A stretch of 52,717 nt of DNA from JANYGM01 sp043764015 (GTDB taxonomy: Bacteria > Bacteroidota > Bacteroidia > Cytophagales > Thermonemataceae). The translations under genes were made by a program, and so were the position numbers. The stretch spans positions 1-52,717 of the forward strand of contig JAYUKY010000046.1 of assembly GCA_043764015.1 (NCBI GenBank), read 5' to 3'. Below, in pieces: positions 16,737 to 24,607 of this stretch (its first letter is position 1; every line of letters starts with the position of its first letter). The notes below the pieces were generated by a model. The model was given only the letters and a program-made list of their open reading frames with translations. It had not been told where the DNA came from and did no database searches.

Positions 16737-17501
16737 ATGCTTAAAAACGTACAATATAAATCTTGGGTACTTGTCTTTTTTTTTGGTTTACTGTTCCTTA
16801 TTATTACTGCGGTAACTGATAATAAGCACAATGGAAGGGTTTGCAATACTATTTTGATTAGTATTGACAACGAAAACGGTAACTATTTTTTAGATAAAGA
16901 AACTGTTACTTCCTTGATGACTGAAAAGGGAAAATATAACCTTATTGGTGAAAAATATAAAAATATTGATACCAAAATACTTGAAAATAGAATAAAAAGT
17001 AATATTTTTGTGCAGTTTTGTGAGGTTTCTAAAAACTTAAAAGGAGAAATTTTCGTAAGTGTAAAACAAGTAAACCCTGTGGCACGTTTTGAAAATAAGC
17101 TAAAAAGTTTTTATATCAATAATGAAGGTAAAATTTTTGCTGTTTCTAACACTTTTTCTGCAAGAGTTTTGCTGATTACAAGTGATAAGGAGGTAGTTTT
17201 GCCTGATTTTGTCAATGACGAAACAGACCAAAACTTGCTTCTGTTGATACAATTTATTAACAAAAATGCTTTCTGGAAAGCTGAAATAGCACAAATCCAC
17301 GTTACGAAAGAAAACGAAATTTTACTTTATCTACAAGTAGGAAATCAAGAAATCTCGCTTGGCAAACTAGAAAATAAAGAGGATATAAGTAAGAAAATGA
17401 ACAAATTAGATATTGTTTGCAAAAAAATACTTACTACAAAAGGTTGGAATACCTATAAAAAAATTAGCTTAAAATATAACAACCAAATCATCTGCCAATA
17501 G
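16737..17501 (+). CDS. ftsQ: cell division protein FtsQ/DivIB
   Basis: 254 residues from ATG 16737; the upstream in-frame extension is repeat DNA. A short cytoplasmic N-terminus is followed by a single membrane helix (WVLVFFFGLLFLIITAV, about residues 10-26) and a periplasmic POTRA-like and beta domain (NRIKSNIFVQFCEVSKNL, VKQVNPVARFENKLKSFYIN). Sequence conservation in FtsQ is low, so the call leans on topology and on position between murC and ftsA. FtsQ links early cytoplasmic and late periplasmic divisome proteins. Confidence 0.9.
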   Translation: MLKNVQYKSWVLVFFFGLLFLIITAVTDNKHNGRVCNTILISIDNENGNYFLDKETVTSLMTEKGKYNLIGEKYKNIDTKILENRIKSNIFVQFCEVSKNLKGEIFVSVKQVNPVARFENKLKSFYINNEGKIFAVSNTFSARVLLITSDKEVVLPDFVNDETDQNLLLLIQFINKNAFWKAEIAQIHVTKENEILLYLQVGNQEISLGKLENKEDISKKMNKLDIVCKKILTTKGWNTYKKISLKYNNQIICQ

Positions 17502-17659
17502 CTTAGGAATTGTGAATTTTAAATTGTGAATTGTGAATGAAATACAGTTTTCCGTTTGATTTTAGGAGATTAAAATCAATAAAATATAAATATATTGTAT
17601 TCATTTACCATTCACCATTCACAATTAAGAAAAGAAAAGTTACATAAACAATTAAACAA

Positions 17660-19018
17660 ATGACCCAAAAAATAGACAAAATTATAGTTGGATTGGATAT
17701 TGGAAGCACGAAAATATGTATTGTCGTGGCTAGAAAAGATGATTATGGCAAAATAGAAATTTTGGGAATGGGCAAAGCAACCTCTGATGGGGTTACTCGT
17801 GGCGTTGTTACTAATATTGATAAAACTGTTGTTGCTATCAGAAAAGCCAAAAAAGAGGCGGAAGAGCAGTCTGGTATCAATATTCGGATTGTTAACGTAG
17901 GTATTGCAGGGCAACATATTAGAAGTTTTAGCCAACACGGTAGCATTACACGCCCAGATGGTACGAAAGAAATTTCTGTGGCAGACGTAAATAGGCTTAC
18001 AGATGATATGTATAAGGTGATGAACGAGCCAGGAACGGATATTATCCACGTAATGGCGCAAGATTATACTATTGATGGAGAAATTAACATAAAAGAACCT
18101 ATTGGAATGTTGGGCGTGAAGTTAGAAGCTGATTTTCATATCATTACGGCAGCGACAGGCTCATTAGGAAATATAAAAAAGTGCCTTGATAAGGTAGATT
18201 TAGTGATTGATAATATTATATTAGAACCAATTGCCTCTGGAATGTCGGTGCTTTCTGACGAAGAACGCAAATATGGCGTTGTTTTAGTGGATATTGGAGG
18301 CGGAACTACAGATATTGCTATTTTCCACGAAAATATTATCCGTCATACTGCTGTTATTCCTTTTGGTGGGGCAGTAATTACAAGTGATATTCAACAAGGT
18401 TGTATGGTGATGGACTCACAAGCGGAACTTTTGAAGGTGCGTTATGGCAAGGCTATTGCAGAAGCAGCAGACCCAAATGAAATAGTTTCTATTCCTAGTC
18501 TAAATAACCGTGCGCCCAAAGAAATTTCTGTTACAAACCTCTCCAAAATCATTGAGGCACGTATTGGCGAGATTATTGAAGAAGTACATAAAGAAATTTT
18601 GCGCTCAAAATATAGTACAAAACTACTTGGAGGTATTGTCGTTACGGGTGGTGGCTCTATGCTTGCAGGTTTGAATGACCTTTTTGCGCTAATGACAGGT
18701 ATGGATATTCGTACTGGTATTCCTACAGAACATCTTAATAAAAACAACATTAATGCCGTAAAACACCCTAGTTATGCTACCCCTGTGGGGCTGGTAATGG
18801 CTGGTTTTTTTGCTATTGACTATAGAAATGAACAAGCACACTCTGATAAAGATACGCAACATCAAAATAAATTACCTAAAAAAGTAACAGAAGACGACCA
18901 AAAAATACCTGAAAAACAAGAAGATAAACCAATTTCCTTTTTTCAGAAAGTCATTGACAGAACTAAAAAACTGCTTATGGACGACTTTAAAGATGATGGA
19001 AACAAAAAAAGTTACTAA
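17660..19018 (+). CDS. ftsA: cell division protein FtsA
   Basis: 452 residues of the actin-like ATPase that tethers FtsZ to the membrane. Phosphate 1 motif GLDIGSTKICIVVA (about 11-24), SHS2 1C domain (VNVGIAGQHIRSFSQHGSI), phosphate 2 VDIGGGTTDIAIF (about 209-221), adenosine motif VVTGGGSMLAGL. The C-terminus has a charged linker and an amphipathic helix ISFFQKVIDRTKKLLMDDF for membrane binding. Unusually, ftsZ does not follow: the next genes are a pterin dehydratase and endonuclease V. A 158-bp leader with CATT(C/T)A repeats precedes it. Confidence 0.97.
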   Translation: MTQKIDKIIVGLDIGSTKICIVVARKDDYGKIEILGMGKATSDGVTRGVVTNIDKTVVAIRKAKKEAEEQSGINIRIVNVGIAGQHIRSFSQHGSITRPDGTKEISVADVNRLTDDMYKVMNEPGTDIIHVMAQDYTIDGEINIKEPIGMLGVKLEADFHIITAATGSLGNIKKCLDKVDLVIDNIILEPIASGMSVLSDEERKYGVVLVDIGGGTTDIAIFHENIIRHTAVIPFGGAVITSDIQQGCMVMDSQAELLKVRYGKAIAEAADPNEIVSIPSLNNRAPKEISVTNLSKIIEARIGEIIEEVHKEILRSKYSTKLLGGIVVTGGGSMLAGLNDLFALMTGMDIRTGIPTEHLNKNNINAVKHPSYATPVGLVMAGFFAIDYRNEQAHSDKDTQHQNKLPKKVTEDDQKIPEKQEDKPISFFQKVIDRTKKLLMDDFKDDGNKKSY

Positions 19019-19105
19019 AATTCAGTTACGAATTAACAATTACGAATTACGTTTGGTTTCCTTTGTATTCATTCACAATTCACAATTTAAAACTCACAAT
19101 TACTT

Positions 19106-19348
19106 ATGTGGAAAGAAGAAGATAATAAATTAAAAGCAAGTTTGACTTTTAAAAATTTCGTTGATGCTTTTGCCTTTATGACGCAAGTTGCTATTGTGGC
19201 AGAAAAAGCTAATCATCACCCTTGGTGGTCAAATGTTTATAACAAAATTGAGATAGAACTCACCACTCACGACGCAGGAAACACCATTACAGATAAAGAT
19301 AAAGCACTTTCTGCACAAATAACAATACTTTATCAGAAATATAAATAA
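19106..19348 (+). CDS. phhB: 4a-hydroxytetrahydrobiopterin dehydratase (pterin carbinolamine dehydratase)
   Basis: 80 residues carrying the family core: FKNFVDAFAFMTQVA, then the catalytic AEKANHHPWW with His37 and His38 of the HHP triad, and TTHDAGNTITDKDKALS. The enzyme dehydrates the 4a-hydroxypterin made by aromatic amino acid hydroxylases; in organisms without these it may act in molybdopterin metabolism. It is about 15-20 residues shorter than typical members at the N-terminus, which is normal for many Bacteroidota forms. No hydroxylase gene is nearby. Directly preceded by ACGAATTA and CACAATT repeats. Confidence 0.9.
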   Translation: MWKEEDNKLKASLTFKNFVDAFAFMTQVAIVAEKANHHPWWSNVYNKIEIELTTHDAGNTITDKDKALSAQITILYQKYK

Positions 19349-19381
19349 TATGTTGTTGAAAACAAATTCCTTATTTTATAT

Positions 19382-19424
19382 TTCTTAGTGCCTTCTTAGT
19401 GTGTATTTCTTAATGTTCTTAGTG
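19382..19424 (+). repeat. TTCTTAGTG direct repeats
   Basis: TTCTTAGTG occurs at 19382, 19393 and 19416, with TTCTTAATG at 19407, in the 93-bp gap before the endonuclease V gene. It is another short intergenic repeat in a leader position. Confidence 0.55.
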
Positions 19425-19441
19425 GTTAAAAAAATAAAACT

Positions 19442-19942
19442 ATGCTTTACGCTTTTGATAGCTATTATTTTGATGATAAAGCTAAAACTGTTTGCTTTGC
19501 TTTTGAAAATTGGACAGACGAAAATCCCTTACAAATTTTTACAGAAATAATAGAAAGTAACGCTGAATATGAGCCAGGCGCATTTTATAAGAAAGAATTG
19601 CCTTGTATTTTAGATGTTTTGACAAAAATAAATCTTAAAAATGAAGATATTATCATTATTGATAGCTATGTTATTTTAGATGATGAAGGGAAATTTGGTT
19701 TGGGTGGTTATCTGTACGAAAAATTAGACAAAAAAAATGCCATTATTGGTATTGCTAAGACAAGATATGCCAGAAATACACTTCACGTAGCAGAAGTATT
19801 GAGAGGAGAAAGCAAAAATCCTTTGTTTGTTACTGCTATTGGTACAGATTTGCAAGCTGCTGTTGAAAATGTCAAAAATATGGCAGGAGAATACAGAATA
19901 CCCACTATTCTCAAAAAAATAGACACACTTACGAAAGAATAA
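19442..19942 (+). CDS. nfi: divergent endonuclease V (deoxyinosine 3' endonuclease)
   Basis: 166 residues, shorter than the usual 210-230. It keeps the family order: an initial aspartate strand (MLYAFDSYYFD, Asp6), YEPGAFYKKELPCILDVL with Glu52, the DIIIIDSYVILDDEGKFGLG strand with Asp74 in place of the usual VDGxG, AIIGIAKTRY, and a C-terminal RIPTILKKIDTL. These acidic residues align with the catalytic D/E/D set. Endonuclease V nicks DNA (or RNA) one base 3' to inosine. The N-terminus before Asp6 is truncated, and the conserved G and PR residues after the second Asp are changed, so activity is uncertain. It overlaps the next small gene by 1 bp. Confidence 0.75.
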   Translation: MLYAFDSYYFDDKAKTVCFAFENWTDENPLQIFTEIIESNAEYEPGAFYKKELPCILDVLTKINLKNEDIIIIDSYVILDDEGKFGLGGYLYEKLDKKNAIIGIAKTRYARNTLHVAEVLRGESKNPLFVTAIGTDLQAAVENVKNMAGEYRIPTILKKIDTLTKE

Positions 19943-20106
19943 TGAAAAAAAAAACAAAAAAATCAGAAGGAAAACCCACCGTAAACAAAGATTTAAGTGG
20001 TTTTGATATTACTATCAATAGTTTTGGAGAAATTATTTCTACTTATAGTATTGACGAATTAAATGCCTTTTTGGACAAAAATGTCAAAGACAAAAAACTA
20101 AAATAA
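19942..20106 (+). CDS. small hypothetical protein coupled to endonuclease V, 54 aa
   Basis: 54 codons, starting in a TAATG overlap with the endonuclease V stop, so translation is probably coupled. The N-terminus is very basic (MKKKTKKSEGKP); the C-terminal half reads LSGFDITINSFGEIISTYSI then DELNAFLDKNVKDKKLK. This pattern (basic head, then an FGE and DxLNxFL motif) looks like a short conserved Bacteroidota protein, though I cannot name a family. A bidirectional terminator follows within 3 bp. Confidence 0.65.
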   Translation: MKKKTKKSEGKPTVNKDLSGFDITINSFGEIISTYSIDELNAFLDKNVKDKKLK

Positions 20107-20108
20107 AG

Positions 20109-20147
20109 AAAAATCTCTCCAAACGTCTAAATTTTGGAGAGATTTTT
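20109..20147. terminator. bidirectional intrinsic terminator
   Basis: AAAAATCTCTCCAAA and TTTTGGAGAGATTTTT arms around an 8-base loop, with T-rich ends on both strands, between convergent genes (54-aa gene and response regulator). Confidence 0.85.
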
Positions 20148-20148
20148 G

Positions 20149-20604
20149 TTATTTTTTTGCCAACTCCGCTTTCAATTCTACTATTTCCTGCTCTAATGCC
20201 TTGATTTTGTTACGGTAGGCAACATCTCTCTCATACTTTTCTAGTGCTTGGTCAATTTTTACTTTGAGGTCAATGTTATCCCAAGGCTTCAAAATAAACC
20301 CAAAAACATTATATTCATTGAGTGCTTTGAGAATAGTATCTTGGTCTGCGTGAGCAGTAAGTACCATTCTGACAAGGTCTGGATAATTATAGTGAATGCG
20401 TTGCAAAAAATCTGTTCCTGTCATTTCGGGCATTTGCTGGTCTGTAATGACTACGTGCATTGGGTTAGTCATCAGAATTTTAAATGCTTCTTTGACAGAA
20501 TCCGCTACGTGAACAGTATAATATTTTTTGAAAGTGATTTGAAATGTTTGAAGATTTTTCTCTTCATCATCAATATACAAAACACCATATTTTTTAAAAT
20601 CCAT
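20149..20604 (-). CDS. response regulator, receiver domain with C-terminal coiled coil
   Basis: 151 residues: a CheY-like receiver with acidic pocket LYIDDEE (Asp12-Asp13), phosphoacceptor Asp55 in VVITDQQMPEMTG, Thr/Ala in VLTAHAD and Lys106 in FILKPW. The YIDDE...LKPW signature resembles RpfG-like receivers. The last 35 residues (DVAYRNKIKALEQEIVELKAELAKK) form a coiled coil rather than a DNA-binding or enzymatic output domain, so it probably signals by protein contact. No histidine kinase gene is adjacent. Confidence 0.9.
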   Translation of the reverse strand: MDFKKYGVLYIDDEEKNLQTFQITFKKYYTVHVADSVKEAFKILMTNPMHVVITDQQMPEMTGTDFLQRIHYNYPDLVRMVLTAHADQDTILKALNEYNVFGFILKPWDNIDLKVKIDQALEKYERDVAYRNKIKALEQEIVELKAELAKK

Positions 20605-20711
20605 TTTAGAATTGTTTAGAGTTTTTAAGTTTTAGTAAAAAATTTCTAAATCTTTGAAATTTTGAAAAATCAAGAAAAGCGTAATTCGTAATTTTTAATT
20701 CGTAATTGATT

Positions 20712-21656
20712 TTACAAATTAACAGCAAAATTAAGTGTCATCATTTGCGTCCATTGCAATGCTGCTATTTGGTCTTGGTCATAAAATAAAGTACCCCCAA
20801 GTTTCACATTAGCATATTTATTGATTTTTGCAATGATTGCTGCATCTAAACGCACATCTGTTGCGAGTGGGTCTTCGTAAGTAGTGAAAGTTACCAAATG
20901 CGCCTGCAAAACAATATTTTTCATTATTTCTTTATTAAAATCAGCTTCAAAACGCATAAGACCCACCTCATTTCTAATGCTTTTGCCCTCTTTTACACCA
21001 TAATTTACTTTTTCATCAAAAATCCCGCCTACCCCAGCTTTATTATTATTAAATTTATCTTCCAAAACAAAGGTTTGGCGCATACTTGCCACACCAAATC
21101 TTGCCCAAAAATATGGCACTGGCTTATATTCAAAGCCCATTGTTTCAGACAAAAAAGCAGGAGAAAACAAGTTAGAGATAAGCGTTTGTGTTTCTATTTT
21201 AGTTACGGCATCTGTCGTAAAAGTGTAACCTTCAGCAAATTGTGAAAGAAAATTGAGTGAGGCAAACAAATTCCAATTTTTGGAGATTTTGTAGCCATAT
21301 TTTGTGTCCAAAAGCATACGGTCATTGCTTTTACGCAAACTTTGCCCTTTATTTTTCACAAAACCATACTCAAAAATAGCGAAACTATCCCAAGATGTTT
21401 TACCTTTTAGATAATTGGCTTTTCCATTTAGAAACAGCCCCAATGCAATAGAATTGACACCACCAGCACGCCAATTGTCAGAAAAAGAAGCCTGATTAAA
21501 GCTAAAACCAGTTTGAGCAGATTTTACCCAATAACTTGTATCTTTTTTGATAGGAGCTACTGCAGCCGTATCTTTCACTTGCGCACAAATGTTTGTTGCA
21601 CGTAACAAAAATCCCACTAAAAACAGCGAGAACGTAATAAATTGTACTTTTTTCAT
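20712..21656 (-). CDS. DUF3078 outer membrane beta-barrel protein
   Basis: 314 residues from ATG 21656; an upstream in-frame start would place 13 extra residues before the signal peptide. Signal peptide MKKVQFITFSLFLVGFLL to about NICAQ. The mature part opens with YWVKSAQTGFSFNQASFSDN and WRAGGVNSIALGLF, the DUF3078 signature, and continues with alternating aromatic strands to MMTLNFAVNL at the C-terminus. Proteins of this family are outer membrane barrels of unknown function in Bacteroidota. Transcribed alone. Confidence 0.88.
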   Translation of the reverse strand: MKKVQFITFSLFLVGFLLRATNICAQVKDTAAVAPIKKDTSYWVKSAQTGFSFNQASFSDNWRAGGVNSIALGLFLNGKANYLKGKTSWDSFAIFEYGFVKNKGQSLRKSNDRMLLDTKYGYKISKNWNLFASLNFLSQFAEGYTFTTDAVTKIETQTLISNLFSPAFLSETMGFEYKPVPYFWARFGVASMRQTFVLEDKFNNNKAGVGGIFDEKVNYGVKEGKSIRNEVGLMRFEADFNKEIMKNIVLQAHLVTFTTYEDPLATDVRLDAAIIAKINKYANVKLGGTLFYDQDQIAALQWTQMMTLNFAVNL

Positions 21657-21792
21657 TAAAATAGATTTATGTTTAATTGCTACTAAGATTATCATTTTGA
21701 TGCAAATAAAATATTTTTTTTAATATTTCATAATATTTCTATACAAATTCCAATAAAATTGAATTTTCGTATCTCGTACCTCAACTTCATAC

Positions 21793-23508
21793 CTAATTAT
21801 TGAGCCATTTTTCTAGGTATTCTTGTTGTATTTTGGTTGCACCACTTTTTAGCTGAATGTAATATTCTCTATGAAAATGAGCATCTTCTGCATCTATAGA
21901 AATGGTTTTGAGTTGTTTGTTCCTAAAAATAGTCAGCTCACAACTCAACTTTCCGTGCAGAAGTTCATTGATATTATTTTCAATTTTTCTACCATCAAGG
22001 GCAATTATTTCGTCTTTTAGGCTCAAAAGGCGGGCAGTTTTGGTGTTAGGAACAATCATACTTACCATACATTTTCCCGTATCAGTATTACATTCAAAAT
22101 CAAACATTTCTGTTCCTTTATTATGATGATTAGTGATAAGCACAAAGCCAAAATGCTCCAACAAATCATCTAAAACCTTTTCTAGTGGATATTTACCAAA
22201 GATACATTCATCAAAATATTTCTGTAAAGATTTGCCTGCAACTTTTTCAGCCACTTTTTTGAAACTTTCCATTGTATAGCCAATGCCTTTTTTGCCAAAA
22301 TCAGTCCACAAAATACGCATCACGTCATCTAATGATTTTTTATTTTTGGTACTTTTACGTATTTCCAAATCCAAAATCAGTGCCACAATGCTTCCTTTTG
22401 CATAAATAGACACTTTACGGTCAGGAATGCCCGCAGAATAGCCATCAAGCCACAAATCAAGAGAAGAATCTACTAGAGAATGATTATTACAACCAAAATT
22501 ATTAAAATGTTTTTTGAAAGAGTCATTTAATTCTTTCAAATATTGCTGATATTTCCAAACACCAGAGCGCATCAAAAAAACGTCTCCATAATACGTGGTG
22601 ATGCCTTCCGCCACAAACCCAGTATCAAAATAATTTTCTTTTGTATAATCATACGGCAACATCTCCGCAGGGCGGATTTTGCATATATTCCAAGCGTGAA
22701 AAAGCTCATGTGAACACACACCTAAGAGGCTTTTATAGCTTTCCTCACTATTCATAAGTTCTGATGCACCCAAAACAATTACGGTAGAATTTCTATGTTC
22801 TACACCGTGATAGTGTTTTTGAGGCAAAGCGTGTATCAAAAAGTGATATTCTTTAAAAGGAAATTCTTGCATCATTTCCAGTTGTTTTATTGTAAAACCT
22901 TGAAAGTCAGAAAGTAATGTTGTCAAATCTGCAATTTTCCAATCTCCTTGCACCCAGATGTTAAAAGGTGTTTTTTCTACTTCGTATTGATAATGTTGCA
23001 ATGTTTTGCTTGCAATCATAGGGCTATCCACAAGCTCGTGATAATCAGTAGCTTGCAAAGTGTTTTTATTGTCGTGTTTTAGCCCACAAGCTACTTTATA
23101 GTCTTTGGGAAGGTCTAAAAGTTGCACTTTGCAAGGCTCATTGATGCGCCCTTCTACGTAAGGCAAACACGTACAAAAATTGATGTAAAGTTGCTGGTCA
23201 TCAAGATAAGTGCCACCTGCATCCATTTGAACGGCATAATAGTTGTATTCTACTTTTATTTCACTAAGTCCTTTTGTATCAATTTTCCATCTATCTTTGG
23301 TAATTTTATTGAAAGCAAGATGTTTACCATTTTTGCTTTTAACATTGAATTTTTGGATATTTTTAGCAAAATTTTGTAATTCATATCGTCCAGGTCGCCA
23401 CGCAGGCAACTGGATTTCAATGGTATCAGTCGTGATATTGTCAATATGAAAGATAAAATCTATCAAATGAGCAGTAGAAGACTGAAAAGAAACAGAATAA
23501 TTGAGCAT
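21793..23508 (-). CDS. M61 family metallopeptidase with PDZ domain (cytoplasmic form)
   Basis: 571 residues. N-terminal beta domain (LPAWRPGRYELQNFAKNI near 35-52), then the zinc site HELFH (His267, Glu268, His271; VCSHELFHAWNICKIRP) with downstream GFVAEGITTYYGD supplying the third ligand glutamate. A PDZ-like module follows at about 455-540 (MIVPNTKTARLLSLKDEIIALDG). M61 glycyl aminopeptidases remove N-terminal Gly or Ala. No signal peptide is seen, unlike the second M61 protein at 36429-37952. A TTCGTAYYTCGTACCTC repeat lies just beyond its stop. Confidence 0.92.
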   Translation of the reverse strand: MLNYSVSFQSSTAHLIDFIFHIDNITTDTIEIQLPAWRPGRYELQNFAKNIQKFNVKSKNGKHLAFNKITKDRWKIDTKGLSEIKVEYNYYAVQMDAGGTYLDDQQLYINFCTCLPYVEGRINEPCKVQLLDLPKDYKVACGLKHDNKNTLQATDYHELVDSPMIASKTLQHYQYEVEKTPFNIWVQGDWKIADLTTLLSDFQGFTIKQLEMMQEFPFKEYHFLIHALPQKHYHGVEHRNSTVIVLGASELMNSEESYKSLLGVCSHELFHAWNICKIRPAEMLPYDYTKENYFDTGFVAEGITTYYGDVFLMRSGVWKYQQYLKELNDSFKKHFNNFGCNNHSLVDSSLDLWLDGYSAGIPDRKVSIYAKGSIVALILDLEIRKSTKNKKSLDDVMRILWTDFGKKGIGYTMESFKKVAEKVAGKSLQKYFDECIFGKYPLEKVLDDLLEHFGFVLITNHHNKGTEMFDFECNTDTGKCMVSMIVPNTKTARLLSLKDEIIALDGRKIENNINELLHGKLSCELTIFRNKQLKTISIDAEDAHFHREYYIQLKSGATKIQQEYLEKWLNN

Positions 23509-23641
23509 AATAGTTTTTAGAGATGATATTTATTTTTGGGTTGTTTTTGAAAATTTAACGCAAAATACAAAAATATTCTATAAATATTCTCTAAAAAATA
23601 AAATATGATTATTTTATTTATAAATTTATTCATTTGTATTA

Positions 23642-23687
23642 AAATCCTGAAAGGATTTAACAATAATAGCCGTAAGTCGTACTTACG
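23642..23687 (+). repeat. two-hairpin palindromic element, intergenic copy (forward)
   Basis: AAATCCT/AGGATTT around GAA (23642-23658), spacer AACAATAATAGC, then CGTAAGT/ACTTACG around CGT (23671-23687). The 25 bp before it (23617-23641) match the flank of the copy at 8102-8148. This is the main content of the 312-bp gap 23509-23820 between divergent genes; a TATTTTTG-like -7 box for the M61 gene is at 23668-23675 on the minus strand of the preceding block only if the spacing is relaxed, so I do not call it. Confidence 0.8.
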
Positions 23688-23820
23688 AAACGAGGTAACA
23701 ATGTATAGCTTGTTAATGTCATTATTTAAATATAAATTATTCAGTATATATTTTTGTATTTGTCTGATATTTGATTAAGTTTGTCAGCAAGTGAAGAACC
23801 AAAAAAATAAAAAATCCAAA

Positions 23821-24498
23821 ATGCAACAACTTTTCATTTTTCCTTGTGGTGCAAATGGCTTGGAAGCTCTAGATTGTCTAACTGATGACACTCATTTTTT
23901 AGGTTTTATTGACGATGACAAAGAAAAACAAGGAAATAACATCTTTAATAATGATAAAAATAGCACTTTGAATTTTAAAGTTTTTGATAGAGATTTTTAT
24001 AAAAATTCTTATAAAGAAATCTTAGAAAAATACAATAATGTGAAAGTGCTTGCTTGCCTTGGAAGTCCAACAAATTTCAGAAAAAGAAAAGAAATAATTG
24101 AAAGTTTTTGTAAAGATTTGAAGATAGAAAAACACCAACTAACAACAATTATTCACCCAAGCGCACAAATTTCAAAATATGCTTCCATTGGCTCAAATTG
24201 CTTAATTATGGCTGGTGTAGTGATTACCCATAATGCAGAAATTGGGGACAATGTGATGATTTTGCCTAATTCTGTCATTCACCACGACACCCAAATAGGG
24301 GATTTTACTTGTATAGGCGCAAACGTGGTGATAGCAGGGAACGTCAAAATTGGAAATAGTTGTTATATTGGAAGTGGTGCAACCATTCTTCAAAATATTC
24401 AAATTGGCACAAAAACAATGATTGGGCTTTCTGCGGTTATTATCAGAAATATTGGAGAAAATAAAACCGTTGTGGGAAATCCTGCACGAGAAATTTAA
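23821..24498 (+). CDS. NeuD/PglD-like sugar O- or N-acetyltransferase
   Basis: 225 residues from ATG 23821; a GTG 30 bp upstream adds a lysine/asparagine-rich leader and is less likely. An N-terminal Rossmann-like domain (QLFIFPCGANGLEALDCL, FLGFIDDD, VLACLGSP) is followed by a left-handed beta helix of hexapeptide repeats (IGSNCLIMAGVVITHNAEIG, IGDFTCIGANVVIAGNVKIG, IGTKTMIGLSAVIIRNIG). This is the layout of NeuD/PglD acetyltransferases, which modify sialic acid or UDP-sugars from acetyl-CoA. No glycan cluster surrounds it, so the substrate is unknown. Confidence 0.88.
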   Translation: MQQLFIFPCGANGLEALDCLTDDTHFLGFIDDDKEKQGNNIFNNDKNSTLNFKVFDRDFYKNSYKEILEKYNNVKVLACLGSPTNFRKRKEIIESFCKDLKIEKHQLTTIIHPSAQISKYASIGSNCLIMAGVVITHNAEIGDNVMILPNSVIHHDTQIGDFTCIGANVVIAGNVKIGNSCYIGSGATILQNIQIGTKTMIGLSAVIIRNIGENKTVVGNPAREI

Positions 24499-24607
24499 GA
24501 TAGAATTTAAAACTTTATCTGATCTGCAAAATAAAAAAACATCTTCATAACATTGAAAATAGTAATTATTTGATTTTTAATAAGATGCAGATATATTATT
24601 TTATTGA

